Of a stretch of 64,000 nt of DNA, positions 17,290 to 26,745 are shown one piece after another. The translations under genes were made by a program, and so were the position numbers. Under the pieces are notes generated by a model, which worked only from the letters and a program-made list of their open reading frames with translations, ran no database searches and was not told the DNA's origin. Each line of letters begins with the position of its first letter. The first letter of the stretch is position 1. Source of the stretch: an uncultured bacterium (lineage in GTDB: Bacteria > Bacillota > Clostridia > UBA1381); the NCBI GenBank assembly GCA_905215805.1, contig CAJMRL010000003.1:1-64000 (forward strand). Reading direction: 5' to 3'.

Positions 17290-18435
17290 ATGAAAAAGGC
17301 ATTGATGCTTGCTTCAGTAGCGTCTATGATTGATCAATTTAATACGGATAATATAAGGTTGTTGCAGAAGATGAGGTATCATGTTGATGTGGTAACGAAT
17401 TTTGAAAATGGAAGTACTACTTCGCAGCAACGAGTTGATGAGGTTAGAGCAGAGCTTGAAGCTAATGGAGTTAGAACAATACATATGCCTATTCCCAGAA
17501 AGATAACAGATGTAAAGGGAATAGTATCTTCTTATAGAGATGTAAAAAAGTTATGCAATGAAAACAGATATGAATTGTTACATTGCCATTCTCCTATAGG
17601 CAGCGTGGTTGCAAGATTGGGTGCAAAACATGCAAGAAAGAAATACGGTACTCGGGTAATTTATACGGCACATGGGTTTCATTTTTTTAAAGGCTCACCG
17701 CTGGTGAATTGGCTGACGTTTTTTCCTGTTGAATGGATATGCTCTTTTTTTACAGATGTACTCATAACAATTAATAAGGAAGATTATGCAAGAAGTCAAA
17801 AAGTTATGCACGCAAAAAGAATAGAGTATGTGCCAGGGGTAGGAATTGATACTGAGGCTATTAAAAATGTTAATGTTGATAAGGTTACAAAGCTTGCTGA
17901 ATTTGGAGTAGTTGATGAGATCGTGTTTCTTTCTGTTGGTGAGTTAAATAAAAATAAAAATCAAGAAGTTATAATACGTGCTTTAAGTAAAATAGACGTA
18001 CCATTTAAATATATATTGTGCGGTAAGGGAGACAGGGGAGAATATCTAAAAAATTTAACTAAAGAGTTTGGTATAGAAGACAAAGTGGTTTTTGCTGGTT
18101 ATCGTACGGATATAAGAGAACTTCTCAACTGCGCAGATATATTTTGCTTCCCATCATTTCGTGAGGGACTATCTGTAGCTTTGATGGAAGCGATGGCAGC
18201 AGGGGTGCCATGTGTGGTTTCTAGGATACGCGGAAATGTGGATTTGATACAAGATGGGGTAAACGGATTCTTGTGCGATCCGAACTCAGTTGAAGAATTT
18301 GAAGTCATATTGTCGAAATTGTCAAAGGACAAAGATTTGAGAGATCGAATGAAGAAAGAGAATTATAAAGCAATTGATGGATTTGACAGAGATAAAGTTG
18401 CAGATAAGATGAGGGAGATATATTGTTTGGAATGA
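17290..18435 (+). CDS. GT4-family glycosyltransferase (EpsD-like)
   Basis: 381 residues. GT-B fold of the GT4 family: N-terminal domain with YELLHCHSPIGSVVARLGA and YTAHGFHFFKGSP, and a C-terminal nucleotide-sugar domain with LSVGELNKNKNQ, ILCGKGDRGEYL and the E-x7-E-type motif FREGLSVALMEAMAAG. It adds a sugar to the lipid-linked intermediate made by the initiating enzyme on the inner face of the membrane. Only 3 nt separate it from the epimerase gene, so both should be co-transcribed. The full-length C-terminal half makes a useful comparison for the truncated GT4 copy downstream. Confidence 0.9.
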   Translation: MKKALMLASVASMIDQFNTDNIRLLQKMRYHVDVVTNFENGSTTSQQRVDEVRAELEANGVRTIHMPIPRKITDVKGIVSSYRDVKKLCNENRYELLHCHSPIGSVVARLGAKHARKKYGTRVIYTAHGFHFFKGSPLVNWLTFFPVEWICSFFTDVLITINKEDYARSQKVMHAKRIEYVPGVGIDTEAIKNVNVDKVTKLAEFGVVDEIVFLSVGELNKNKNQEVIIRALSKIDVPFKYILCGKGDRGEYLKNLTKEFGIEDKVVFAGYRTDIRELLNCADIFCFPSFREGLSVALMEAMAAGVPCVVSRIRGNVDLIQDGVNGFLCDPNSVEEFEVILSKLSKDKDLRDRMKKENYKAIDGFDRDKVADKMREIYCLE

Positions 18436-18446
18436 AGGAAGATGGA

Positions 18447-18762
18447 ATGAATAAACCATTAATAAGTATTATTGTACCAGTCTATAATACAGAACAATAT
18501 TTGTCAAAATGTTTGGATAGTCTTATAAATCAGACGTATAAAAACATAGAAATAATATGTGTGAACGATGGCAGCACAGATAATTCGGCAGATATATTAA
18601 ATGAATACGATAAAAAAAGATAAAAGAGTACGCATGATATCTCAAAAAAATTGTGGTTTGTCCGCTGCTAGAAATACAGACTTAAAGAATTGTTGTGGGG
18701 AGTATGTAATGTTTCTTGATAGCGATGATTGGATAGATATTGATACGTGTGAAAAGGCATAG
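18447..18762 (+). pseudogene. GT2 glycosyltransferase stub, frameshifted and truncated
   Basis: Starts well (AAGGAAGATGG, then ATG at 18447) with the GT2 entry ISIIVPVYNTEQYLSKCL and the VNDGSTDNS motif. It meets TAA at 18621 because the A7 run at 18612-18618 carries one base too many. In the next frame the family text resumes (DKRVRMISQKNCGLSAARN, then FLDSDDWIDIDT) to TAG at 18760. The remaining two thirds of a GT2 enzyme are missing, replaced abruptly by the 3' half of a GT4 gene. Both a frameshift and a deletion junction are therefore present. Confidence 0.85.
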
Positions 18763-19238
18763 GCGAACTGTTTGATACAGCAGAAAGATTTAAGCGTGAT
18801 GGCATGGATATTGTTGTTGATGTAGCGGGTTCTTTTGAGGAAGACTATAAAGAAAAAGTTAACGATTTAGATAAGCGGGGGATTATTAAATACCACGGGT
18901 ATCAGAGTGATGTTAAGCCATTTATCAGAAATGCCCATTGCTTTGTTCTTCCAAGCTACCATGAAGGAATGGCTAATACGCTTCTTGAATGCGGCGCTAT
19001 GGGAAGGCCGCTTATAACAAGCAATATCCATGGCTGTCTTGAAGCAGTGAAGGACGGAGAAACCGGATTCCTTTGCAATGCGAAAGATACCGATGATTTG
19101 TATGGCAAAATGAAACGATTTTTTGAATTGCCGTATGAAAGGAAAAAGGATATGGGGAGACTGTCACATGAATTTGTGGCAGGCGTGTTCGATAAGAAGA
19201 AGGTTGTAGAGGAAACTGTTAAGGAGATTATGGGATGA
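18753..19238 (+). pseudogene. C-terminal half of a GT4 glycosyltransferase
   Basis: In-frame from KGIGELFDTAERFKRDG (18753) to TGA at 19238, the text matches only the nucleotide-sugar-binding half of a GT4 enzyme, with PSYHEGMANTLLECGAMG as the E-x7-E motif. An ATG at 18804 lacks an RBS, so independent translation is doubtful. The acceptor-binding half is absent; a TGA lies just before 18753, where the GT2 stub joins. A fused product would need both a frame correction and a second shift, so this is most likely dead. It is GC-richer than the AT-rich genes that follow, and overlaps the next start by 4 nt. Confidence 0.8.
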
Positions 19239-20587
19239 GTGAACCATTAAGGATATTACATTGTGTTGTAAATATGAACCGTGGCGGAGCGGAAACACTT
19301 ATTATGAATATATATCGTAATATAGATCGTTCTAAGGTTCAATTTGATTTTCTAACGTCTGCAGAAGGAGTTTTTGACAATGAAATAAAACAGTTAGGCG
19401 GAAAAGTATATAGACATCCTTATATAACGAAGGTAGGACCGTTTAGATATTCAAAATCAATATACAGTTTTTTTAAAGAGCATCCCGAATATGATATTGT
19501 ACATTCTCATATGGATCGAATGAGTGGATTAATAATGCGTGAAGCAAAAAAAGCAGGAGTTTCAGTACGAATTGCACATAGTCACAACACACGTAGTGAA
19601 GGTGGAAGTTTAATTCGTGTAGTGAAAAAGTATTATAGTATGTACTTAAAAAATGCAACAAATTATTTTGCATGCTCAAAAGCGGCAGCAGAATTTATGT
19701 TTCCTCATAAAAAGGTAAATATTTTAAATAATGGAATAGAAACTCAGAGATTTATTTTTAACAAAAAGATAAGAGAAAAATTGCAGGAGCAATATAATTG
19801 TAAAAATAATTTTGTCATAGGTCATGTGGCAAGATTCAATAAGCAGAAAAATCATGAATTTTTAATTGATATATTTTCAGAAATACATAAGAAATGTAGT
19901 AATGCTATATTAATATTGGTTGGTAAAGGTAAATTACAGAAGCATATAAAAGAAAAGGTCGAGCAATTGGGATTAAACCAAAGTGTGAAATTTTTAGGGA
20001 GCTGTAATAATGTAAATGAATTATTAAATTTATTTGATATTTTTCTCTTACCGTCATTATTCGAGGGCTTGCCGGTAACGGTTATAGAAGCTTTCAAATC
20101 ATTAATAATTTCATCAAAGCTTATGTTGATAGGACGACAGGAAGGAATAGAAAGTTTAGATAAAGAACTATGGAATTATGCAGTTAATAACAAAAATGTG
20201 ATATTAGTTGACAGTGTGTCAAATATAGAAAAGTATTATGCTGCAATAGACATACTGCTTTTACCGAGTTATAGAGAGGGATTTGGAATGGTGATAGCGG
20301 AAGCGGCTGCTGTCGGTACTCCGGCGATTGTGAGTAATATTCCAGGACCAGTTGATGTCATAGTCATAGAAGAAGGAAAAACTGGGTTAACGGTACAAGT
20401 TAAAGATTCTCAAGATTTGAAAAATAAAATGCAGGAATGTATGAATAATAAAAAACTAGTAGAAGAGATGTCGAGGTATGCACCGAGTTTTATTAAAAGT
20501 AAATTTGATGCCGAGATCTTATGTAAGAAAATTTATGAAAGAAAAATGAAACTTATTCAATCTAATACATATTGTGAAGTTGCATAA
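19235..20587 (+). CDS. Chimeric GT4 glycosyltransferase with two E-x7-E regions
   Basis: 450 residues, about 80 longer than usual GT4 enzymes. Residues 1-288 look like an EpsF-type GT4 (LHCVVNMNRGGAET start, YDIVHSHMDRMSG, VARFNKQKNHEFL), up to LLPSLFEGLPVTVIEA. Directly after EAFKS the text switches to the middle of another GT4 type: SKLMLIGRQEGIESLDKEL, then a second LLPSYREGFGMVIAEAAA and a full C-terminus. The frame is intact across the junction near nt 20090-20105. The second half lacks its own acceptor domain. Translation is coupled to the preceding stop by ATGA. Whether this double-tailed enzyme works is unknown. Confidence 0.8.
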   Translation: MSEPLRILHCVVNMNRGGAETLIMNIYRNIDRSKVQFDFLTSAEGVFDNEIKQLGGKVYRHPYITKVGPFRYSKSIYSFFKEHPEYDIVHSHMDRMSGLIMREAKKAGVSVRIAHSHNTRSEGGSLIRVVKKYYSMYLKNATNYFACSKAAAEFMFPHKKVNILNNGIETQRFIFNKKIREKLQEQYNCKNNFVIGHVARFNKQKNHEFLIDIFSEIHKKCSNAILILVGKGKLQKHIKEKVEQLGLNQSVKFLGSCNNVNELLNLFDIFLLPSLFEGLPVTVIEAFKSLIISSKLMLIGRQEGIESLDKELWNYAVNNKNVILVDSVSNIEKYYAAIDILLLPSYREGFGMVIAEAAAVGTPAIVSNIPGPVDVIVIEEGKTGLTVQVKDSQDLKNKMQECMNNKKLVEEMSRYAPSFIKSKFDAEILCKKIYERKMKLIQSNTYCEVA

Positions 20588-20618
20588 ATCAAAAATTTAT
20601 GAATAGAAAGAGTAAAAT

Positions 20619-21446
20619 ATGGGAAAAGCGTTAGTATCTGTAATAATGGGGATATATAATTGTGAGGACACATTAGGTGAGTCTATAGAATGTATAATAA
20701 ACCAGACATATAAGAATTGGGAGTTGATTATGTGTGATAATGGTTCAGAAGATAATACAATTTCTATAGCAGAAAATTATAGCCGTCAATATCCAGATAA
20801 AATATTTCTAATAAAGAATAAAAAAAATTTGGGATTAAATATTTCTTTAAATAATTGTCTTAAATTTGCGAAGGGGAAGTATATAGCCAGAATGGACGGA
20901 GATGATTTATGTAGTCCGAATAGGCTTGAAAAAGAGGTAAATTTTCTAGAAGAGCATCTTGAATATGATATTGTTAGCACAAATATGATATATTTTGATG
21001 AACAAGGTGTTTTTGGAAGATCGTATTCCAATAAAAATCCGCAAGTTAAAGATATTATAAAGGGAACGCCTTTTTGTCACGCTCCCTGTATGGTAAGAAA
21101 GCACGCATACGATGCTGTTGATGGGTATTCAGTTGATAAGAAATTACTTCGAGTGGAGGATTATCATTTATGGATAAAGATGTATGCCAATGGATACAGA
21201 GGATACAATATTCAAGAAACGCTATATCAAATGCGTGATGATAGAAATGCGATAAAGAGACGTAAATTTAAATATAGAATAAATGAAGCTTATGTGAAAT
21301 TAGTGGCTGTAAAGTTATTAAATTTGCCAAAATGGTATTTAATATATTCATTAGGACCTATAATAGTGGGAATGATACCTGAAATCATGTACGAGAAATT
21401 GCATAAAAAAAGATTGAGTCACAATGCCTCTATAGGAGAAAAATAA
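20619..21446 (+). CDS. GT2-family glycosyltransferase
   Basis: 275 residues of GT-A fold: VSVIMGIYNCEDTLGESIEC, the CDNGSEDNT nucleotide-binding turn, ARMDGDDLC as the DxD metal-binding motif, and LRVEDYHLWIKM near residue 185 as the ED acceptor/base motif. These cytoplasmic enzymes transfer one sugar from a UDP- or dTDP-donor to the growing repeat unit. The stop overlaps the next ATG by one nt. It is AT-rich like the genes that follow. The donor sugar cannot be predicted. Confidence 0.88.
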   Translation: MGKALVSVIMGIYNCEDTLGESIECIINQTYKNWELIMCDNGSEDNTISIAENYSRQYPDKIFLIKNKKNLGLNISLNNCLKFAKGKYIARMDGDDLCSPNRLEKEVNFLEEHLEYDIVSTNMIYFDEQGVFGRSYSNKNPQVKDIIKGTPFCHAPCMVRKHAYDAVDGYSVDKKLLRVEDYHLWIKMYANGYRGYNIQETLYQMRDDRNAIKRRKFKYRINEAYVKLVAVKLLNLPKWYLIYSLGPIIVGMIPEIMYEKLHKKRLSHNASIGEK

Positions 21447-22171
21447 TGATACCTAAAATAATACACTATTGTTGGTTTGGAGAAAGAAAGAAACCAACGT
21501 TTGTAAAGAAATGTATAAATAGTTGGAAAAAGCATTGCCCAGACTATAAATTTGTGGAGTGGGGAAATAATAATTTTGATATTAATTGTAATCCGTATGT
21601 AAGTGAGGCGTATAATAGAAGAAAATATGCCTTTGTTTCTGATTACGTTAGACTATATGCACTTTATAATTATGGCGGAATATATATGGATACAGATGTT
21701 GAAGTGTTTAAGAGTTTTGATAATATTCTTGATAATAAATGTGTTTTTGGTTTTGAAGAATGTAACTACATAGCTACGAGTTTTATGGCAGCAGAAAAGG
21801 GAAATAAATTTATAGAGAAATTTTTTGAATTATATAAAAGTTTAAATTTTAAAAATGCAGATGGATCTTTGAATATGAAAACTAATGTAGAGCGACTGAC
21901 TGAATTGCTGTTGCAAGAAGGTTTGCAGAGAAATAATTCATTGCAAACAGTATCTGATATTAAGATTTATCCTAAGGAGTATTTTTCACCATATGATTAT
22001 ATAAATTGTGTAAAACATATAACTAAAAATAGCTATTGTATGCATCATTTTTATGTATCATGGATGCCTATAACTGAACGATTCAAAAAAAGTATAAAAA
22101 AAATAATAGCTATGACAGTCGGTGATAATTTTACAAAATTTTTAAGAGGGAAATTTTCAGATCATGAATAG
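21446..22171 (+). CDS. GT32-family capsular polysaccharide glycosyltransferase
   Basis: 241 residues. Begins with the diagnostic IPKIIHYCWFG; SDYVRLYALYNYGGIYMDTD contains the DxD motif of GT32 enzymes (related to Och1 and to the sugar-transferring DXD families). The family transfers galactose, mannose or similar residues in capsule loci. Translation is coupled to both neighbours: one-nt overlap before it, eight-nt overlap after it. The C-terminus (MHHFYVSWMP, then a basic helix) is typical. Confidence 0.9.
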   Translation: MIPKIIHYCWFGERKKPTFVKKCINSWKKHCPDYKFVEWGNNNFDINCNPYVSEAYNRRKYAFVSDYVRLYALYNYGGIYMDTDVEVFKSFDNILDNKCVFGFEECNYIATSFMAAEKGNKFIEKFFELYKSLNFKNADGSLNMKTNVERLTELLLQEGLQRNNSLQTVSDIKIYPKEYFSPYDYINCVKHITKNSYCMHHFYVSWMPITERFKKSIKKIIAMTVGDNFTKFLRGKFSDHE

Positions 22172-22721
22172 TATTAAATACATGTTAAAAAATTTGGTTT
22201 TTCGTATGCGTGGTGACTATACAACGGAAAAATTAATTTTAATGGGGCTTAAAGTTGGAAAAAATTTTACGAGGATGAATGGTACGATATTGGATCCATC
22301 ACATTGTTGGTTAATTACTATCGGTGACAATGTAACAATAGCACCACGTGTGCATATTTTAGCGCATGATGCAAGTACATGTTCTATAGTAGGATATGCA
22401 AAGATAGGAAGAGTGAATATAGGAAATAACGTTTTTATTGGTGCAGAGTCAATTGTATTACCTAATACATCTATAGGAAACGATGTTGTAATTGGTGCAG
22501 GTAGTGTTGTTACAAAAAATATTCCTTCAGGGAGCGTTGCTGTCGGTAATCCCGCCAGGATTATAATGTCATATAATGATTATTGTCAGAAAATAAAATC
22601 AAAATTGTTAGAATCACCTATATATGATGAAAGCTATACTTTAAGAAGCAGAGAATTATCAGAGCAAAAGAAAATGGAAATGTATAATGATTTGAATAAT
22701 ACTATTGGTTTCGTAAAATAA
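22164..22721 (+). CDS. Hexapeptide-repeat O-acetyltransferase
   Basis: 185 residues with a left-handed beta-helix signature: repeated hexapeptides ITIGDNVTIAPRVHIL, VNIGNNVFIGAESIVLP and IGNDVVIGAGSVVTKNIP, ending SGSVAVGNPARII. This is the WcaF/NodL/maltose-acetyltransferase type, which moves acetyl from acetyl-CoA to a sugar hydroxyl. In this position it most likely O-acetylates a sugar of the repeat unit. The C-terminal helix (residues 140-185) is longer than in the smallest members. Confidence 0.88.
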   Translation: MNSIKYMLKNLVFRMRGDYTTEKLILMGLKVGKNFTRMNGTILDPSHCWLITIGDNVTIAPRVHILAHDASTCSIVGYAKIGRVNIGNNVFIGAESIVLPNTSIGNDVVIGAGSVVTKNIPSGSVAVGNPARIIMSYNDYCQKIKSKLLESPIYDESYTLRSRELSEQKKMEMYNDLNNTIGFVK

Positions 22722-22736
22722 ATTAGGGGATAAATT

Positions 22737-23621
22737 ATGGATGATGAATTAATAACAATAATGACGCCTACATATAACAGAGCAAATTTATTAAAGCGCT
22801 TGTATGAAAGTCTTTTGGAACAGAAAAATACTAATTTTGAATGGTTGATAGTAGATGATGGTTCAACAGATAATACAAAAAGCTTAGTAGATAAATTGAT
22901 AAATAAACGCAAAATCAAAATAAGATATATATTTCAGAAAAATGGTGGGAAATATAAAGCTTTTAATACCGGTATAGAAGCTGCGAATGGGAAGCTGTTT
23001 TTTTGCGTGGATTCAGATGATGTATTGGCATCGGATGTTATAGATTTGATAGAAATGTCATGGCATAAGATAAAAAACTTGCAAAATGTTTCAGGAATTT
23101 TGGCTTTAAAAGTAGATTCAAAAGGCATTTTGTTATCAGATAGAATCCCAGAGGGTTTAAAATTAGAACATTTATACAGTTTGAATACGATTTATAATAT
23201 TAAAGGAGAATTTTCTTTAGTATATAAAACAGAAATATTAAAAGAGTATAAATTTCCAGATGTTTCTCCTGAGAAATTTGTTGGAGAATGTGTTTTATAT
23301 GATCAAATAGATAAAAGTTATAAAATGTATATTGTAAATAGTATTTTTACTATATGTGAATATCAATCAGATGGCTATACAAACAATATTGTATCAAATA
23401 TGATAAAAAACCCTACTGGGTATAAAATATATTATTCGCAGAGAATTGATATGGCAAATACTTTAAAAGAAAGAATTTCTTATATAGTAAGATATAATGC
23501 TTTTGCAAAAATGTCAAAGGATAAAAGATATATGTATAAAGGAAAATATAGTATATTAGTTAAGTTATTTAGCATTACCGGAGTGCTTGGTAAAAAATAT
23601 TATTATAGAAAGATGAAGTAA
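22737..23621 (+). CDS. GT2-family glycosyltransferase
   Basis: 294 residues. TIMTPTYNRANLLKRLYESL, VDDGSTDNTKSLV and CVDSDDVLASDVI (DxD) give a GT-A enzyme of family GT2. The region AFNTGIEAANGKLFFCVDSDD is typical of capsule-locus members. GGGGATAA precedes the ATG. The next gene starts one nt after the stop. Substrate unknown; it probably adds one residue of the repeat unit. Confidence 0.87.
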   Translation: MDDELITIMTPTYNRANLLKRLYESLLEQKNTNFEWLIVDDGSTDNTKSLVDKLINKRKIKIRYIFQKNGGKYKAFNTGIEAANGKLFFCVDSDDVLASDVIDLIEMSWHKIKNLQNVSGILALKVDSKGILLSDRIPEGLKLEHLYSLNTIYNIKGEFSLVYKTEILKEYKFPDVSPEKFVGECVLYDQIDKSYKMYIVNSIFTICEYQSDGYTNNIVSNMIKNPTGYKIYYSQRIDMANTLKERISYIVRYNAFAKMSKDKRYMYKGKYSILVKLFSITGVLGKKYYYRKMK

Positions 23622-23622
23622 T

Positions 23623-24816
23623 ATGAAGCCATATAGATTGATATTTATTACAGTGATTTCATTAATGGGAGCTATATCGTTTATCAATAACTCAGGATAT
23701 GCACTTAACATTGGAAGCGGTGATAAAACAGCATATACATTATTGGCTGTTTCGAGTGTGATTGCAATAGTATCTATGACACGATCAACTAAAATAAATA
23801 AAAAGGATATTCTATTTTGTGCTGCTACTGTGATTATATATTTTGTCAGACCATATTTTGCAGGTTACGGAATAGATGGATTTAGATTTATTACCTATTT
23901 TTTATCTATTTATATAGTATCAAAATTATGTTTTGATGAAATAAATCTAAATTTCTTATGTATTTGTTATGGTTTGCTGACCGGAGTTATACTGTTTGTG
24001 TGCAATTTTGGAAGCATACTAAAGGGATGGAATCCAAATTCTTTAGCAATACAAGCATTTCAAATGCTGGCAATATTTTGTATTGGATATAATACCGATT
24101 TTAAACGTATTAAACTTAACGGTGGAGTATGGATCGCGAGACTACGGATTTTAATATTTTGGGGATTAATTATATATGCAACCATATTGATGGAAACATT
24201 GGAATGTCGTTCTGCGAGTATATCCTGTATCGTTACAGCAATATTAATGATAAAAAATAATTTTTTTGCAAAGTTGTTAAAAAATAAAAAGGTGCTGTTA
24301 GTGTTAATTTTAGCCCCGTGCATTATAGCTTTTTTTGTTGTATATATATCGGATTGGTCGCAGATTGAGCAGTTAAATGAATGGAGCATACGCCAGTTTC
24401 AAAAAACTATTTTTAATGGAAGAGACCGTATATGGGAAAGTGGATTGAGAATTTTTTATGCAAATTTGATATATGGAACAGGAAATTTAAATTACGGCAA
24501 CTGGCATAACAGTGCTATTGCATGCTTGACCACATTTGGAATAGTTGGATATTTTATTTATGTAAAGGTATTTTACAATGCGTTATCGAAAGCATCCTTT
24601 TATATGAATGATGTTTTTGTGCGGAAAGCAACAATAGTATTTTTGATTGTAAATTTTCAGCAGGCGTTTGAAAATACAATATGTCAAAGTAAATTAATGA
24701 TACTGCACCCGTTTATGATATTGGGAATAATATTAGGAAGGATTGCGTATTTGAAATATGAGAATAGGAGTAAGTATAATAGTACCGGTATACAATACCG
24801 GAAGTTATCTTCATAA
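23623..24816 (+). CDS. Wzy-like O-antigen/capsule polymerase
   Basis: 397 residues with about ten to twelve hydrophobic segments and a large loop near residues 250-300. That loop carries the polymerase/ligase-type text FNGRDRIWESG, and then GNWHNSAIACLTTFGI (the HN motif of the Wzy/WaaL superfamily). It would join flipped repeat units into the polymer on the outer face of the membrane. It is the only polymerase candidate in the locus. Its last 19 codons overlap the next gene by 59 nt in another frame, unusually long for this operon. Confidence 0.8.
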   Translation: MKPYRLIFITVISLMGAISFINNSGYALNIGSGDKTAYTLLAVSSVIAIVSMTRSTKINKKDILFCAATVIIYFVRPYFAGYGIDGFRFITYFLSIYIVSKLCFDEINLNFLCICYGLLTGVILFVCNFGSILKGWNPNSLAIQAFQMLAIFCIGYNTDFKRIKLNGGVWIARLRILIFWGLIIYATILMETLECRSASISCIVTAILMIKNNFFAKLLKNKKVLLVLILAPCIIAFFVVYISDWSQIEQLNEWSIRQFQKTIFNGRDRIWESGLRIFYANLIYGTGNLNYGNWHNSAIACLTTFGIVGYFIYVKVFYNALSKASFYMNDVFVRKATIVFLIVNFQQAFENTICQSKLMILHPFMILGIILGRIAYLKYENRSKYNSTGIQYRKLSS

Positions 24817-25753
24817 ATGTATAAGATCAATATTAAATCAATCGTTAAAAGACATTGAATTAATTTTAGTGGATGATGGTTCAACAGATAACAGCAAAGG
24901 AATTTGTGATTGGTATGCAGAAAAAGATAAGCGTGTAAAGGTTATACATAAACAAAATGAAGGAGTAAGTGTTGCCAGAAATATAGGAATCGCTAATGCT
25001 GTTGGAGAATACATAGGATTTGTAGACTCAGATGACTGGATTGATCCTGACATGTATGAAGTATTGTACTTAAAGGCTAAAGAACAGAAAGCTGATATTG
25101 TAATGTGCGATGCTGTAACTAAGTATGACGATAAGCCTGATGAAGAGGATACAATAAAACAATTGGACAAAGATATAAAACTTAGTAAAAATAATATAAA
25201 CCCGGCACTCTTACTGGAATTGGCGGGATCTGCGTGGAGATGTATATACAAAAGAGATTTAGTAGTTAAGAATAACATTTTATTTACAACTGGACTGAAG
25301 TTTTCAGAGGACAGAATATTTAATATTCTTGCAATGGGATTTTCAGGTTCAATGTATTATATAAAGTTTCCATATTATAATCGATATATCCGAAGAGGGA
25401 GTGCTGTAAATAAATATTATGAAAATATGATAGATATTGTCATGGATGCAAGACGCGGTATTATGAGAGCTTTAGATGAAGCATGGGGTGGGGAAAAGAG
25501 TTATAAGGATATGTATGAAAACCAGACAATAGGTTTAAGTTATGCTGCTATTAATAATACATTTTATAAAGACTCTAAAAATAGCTTTTCAGAAAAATAT
25601 AAAGCAGTGAAAAAGATTTGTAATATGTCTGAATTAAGAAATGCAATAAAGCTTCTTGGTCGTAGTGATATTAGATCAAGATTGATAATAAATAAAAATG
25701 CCGCAGCGTTATGTTGTATAGCAAAATGTTTGAATATAAAATACAGGAGATAG
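24758..25753 (+). CDS. GT2-family glycosyltransferase
   Basis: 331 residues: VSIIVPVYNTGSYLHKCIRS, VDDGSTDNSKGIC and FVDSDDWIDPDMYE (DxD) identify a GT2 enzyme of the common capsule type. The C-terminal half (CIYKRDLVVKNNILFTTGLK, then FSEDRIF) is that of the EpsJ/LgtA-like branch. AAGGA lies about 15 nt before the ATG, which is inside the end of the polymerase gene; no later in-frame ATG fits, since the catalytic domain starts at residue 4. Confidence 0.86.
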   Translation: MRIGVSIIVPVYNTGSYLHKCIRSILNQSLKDIELILVDDGSTDNSKGICDWYAEKDKRVKVIHKQNEGVSVARNIGIANAVGEYIGFVDSDDWIDPDMYEVLYLKAKEQKADIVMCDAVTKYDDKPDEEDTIKQLDKDIKLSKNNINPALLLELAGSAWRCIYKRDLVVKNNILFTTGLKFSEDRIFNILAMGFSGSMYYIKFPYYNRYIRRGSAVNKYYENMIDIVMDARRGIMRALDEAWGGEKSYKDMYENQTIGLSYAAINNTFYKDSKNSFSEKYKAVKKICNMSELRNAIKLLGRSDIRSRLIINKNAAALCCIAKCLNIKYRR

Positions 25754-25755
25754 TT

Positions 25756-26745
25756 ATGCCAAAAATAAGTGTAGTAATGCCGGTGTATAACGGCGAGAAG
25801 TTCTTAAGAGAAGCAATTGACAGTATTCTTAATCAAACTTTTTCTGATTTTGAATTTATAATAATAAATGATGCGTCGACAGATTCTACTGAGGATATTA
25901 TAAAATCTTACGATGATAAACGGATTGTCTATTTAAAAAATAGCAGTAATTTAGGAGTAGCATGCTCTTTAAATAATGGTTTGGATATTGCAAGAGGAGA
26001 GTATATTGCAAGAATGGATGCTGACGATATATCTTTGCCGGAACGTTTTGCAAAACAAGTTGCTTTTATGGATAAACATAAAGATATTGGTGTTTGTGGA
26101 ACATGGATAGAATTTTTTGGAGAAAGAAAAGGCATTTTTAAAAATACAGTTGGTAAAAAACAAACAAAGATTGATATGTTGTTTTCATCATGCATTGCAC
26201 ATCCATCTGTTATTATAAGAAAAGCAATATTAGAAAAATATGATTTTTTTTATAATAAAAATTATGAACAGGTTGAAGATTATGAATTGTGGTGTCGAAT
26301 ATCTAGACATTATGATATAGACAATATACCGGAAGCATTGCTGAAATATCGTTGTCATGATAAACAAGTGACACAAAATATTACTACAGATTTTATTGAA
26401 AAAATGGGGACATTAAAAAAGAATATATTATTATATTATAATGTAGACTTTACAAGACCAGAATTAGAAGCTTATACAAAATATTGTTTGGGAATATCTT
26501 TGGGAAAAAAAGAGAATAGATATCTTTTTAATCTATTGGAAAAAATATATATTATTAATAATAATAACTTTTTTTTCGATAAATTAACCTTAAGGAATAC
26601 ATTCAAAACTATATTAATAAGATATATTCAATTAAATAAAGATTGTGCTAAAGAATTGTGTAAAAATTATAGCTATATAAATATGATAGATATATATTTA
26701 TATAAAATAAAAACGCTTTTAGGAAACACAGTAAGGAGAGTATAA
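25756..26745 (+). CDS. GT2-family glycosyltransferase
   Basis: 329 residues from the ATG at 25756, which has AGGAG six nt upstream; an earlier in-frame ATG at 25711 lies inside the previous gene and has no RBS. KISVVMPVYNGEKFLREAID, INDASTDSTEDI and ARMDADDISLPERF (DxD) fit GT2. QVEDYELWCRIS is the acceptor-side ED motif. It resembles the subgroup in which a Val-Cys-Gly-Thr strand (GVCGTWIEFFG) follows the DxD. Very AT-rich; the substrate cannot be read. Confidence 0.87.
   Translation: MPKISVVMPVYNGEKFLREAIDSILNQTFSDFEFIIINDASTDSTEDIIKSYDDKRIVYLKNSSNLGVACSLNNGLDIARGEYIARMDADDISLPERFAKQVAFMDKHKDIGVCGTWIEFFGERKGIFKNTVGKKQTKIDMLFSSCIAHPSVIIRKAILEKYDFFYNKNYEQVEDYELWCRISRHYDIDNIPEALLKYRCHDKQVTQNITTDFIEKMGTLKKNILLYYNVDFTRPELEAYTKYCLGISLGKKENRYLFNLLEKIYIINNNNFFFDKLTLRNTFKTILIRYIQLNKDCAKELCKNYSYINMIDIYLYKIKTLLGNTVRRV

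Noticed and set aside
18804..19238. A functional short GT4 enzyme starting at the internal ATG
   Set aside because: There is no RBS before 18804, and the coding text extends upstream to a gene junction, lacking the whole acceptor-binding half.
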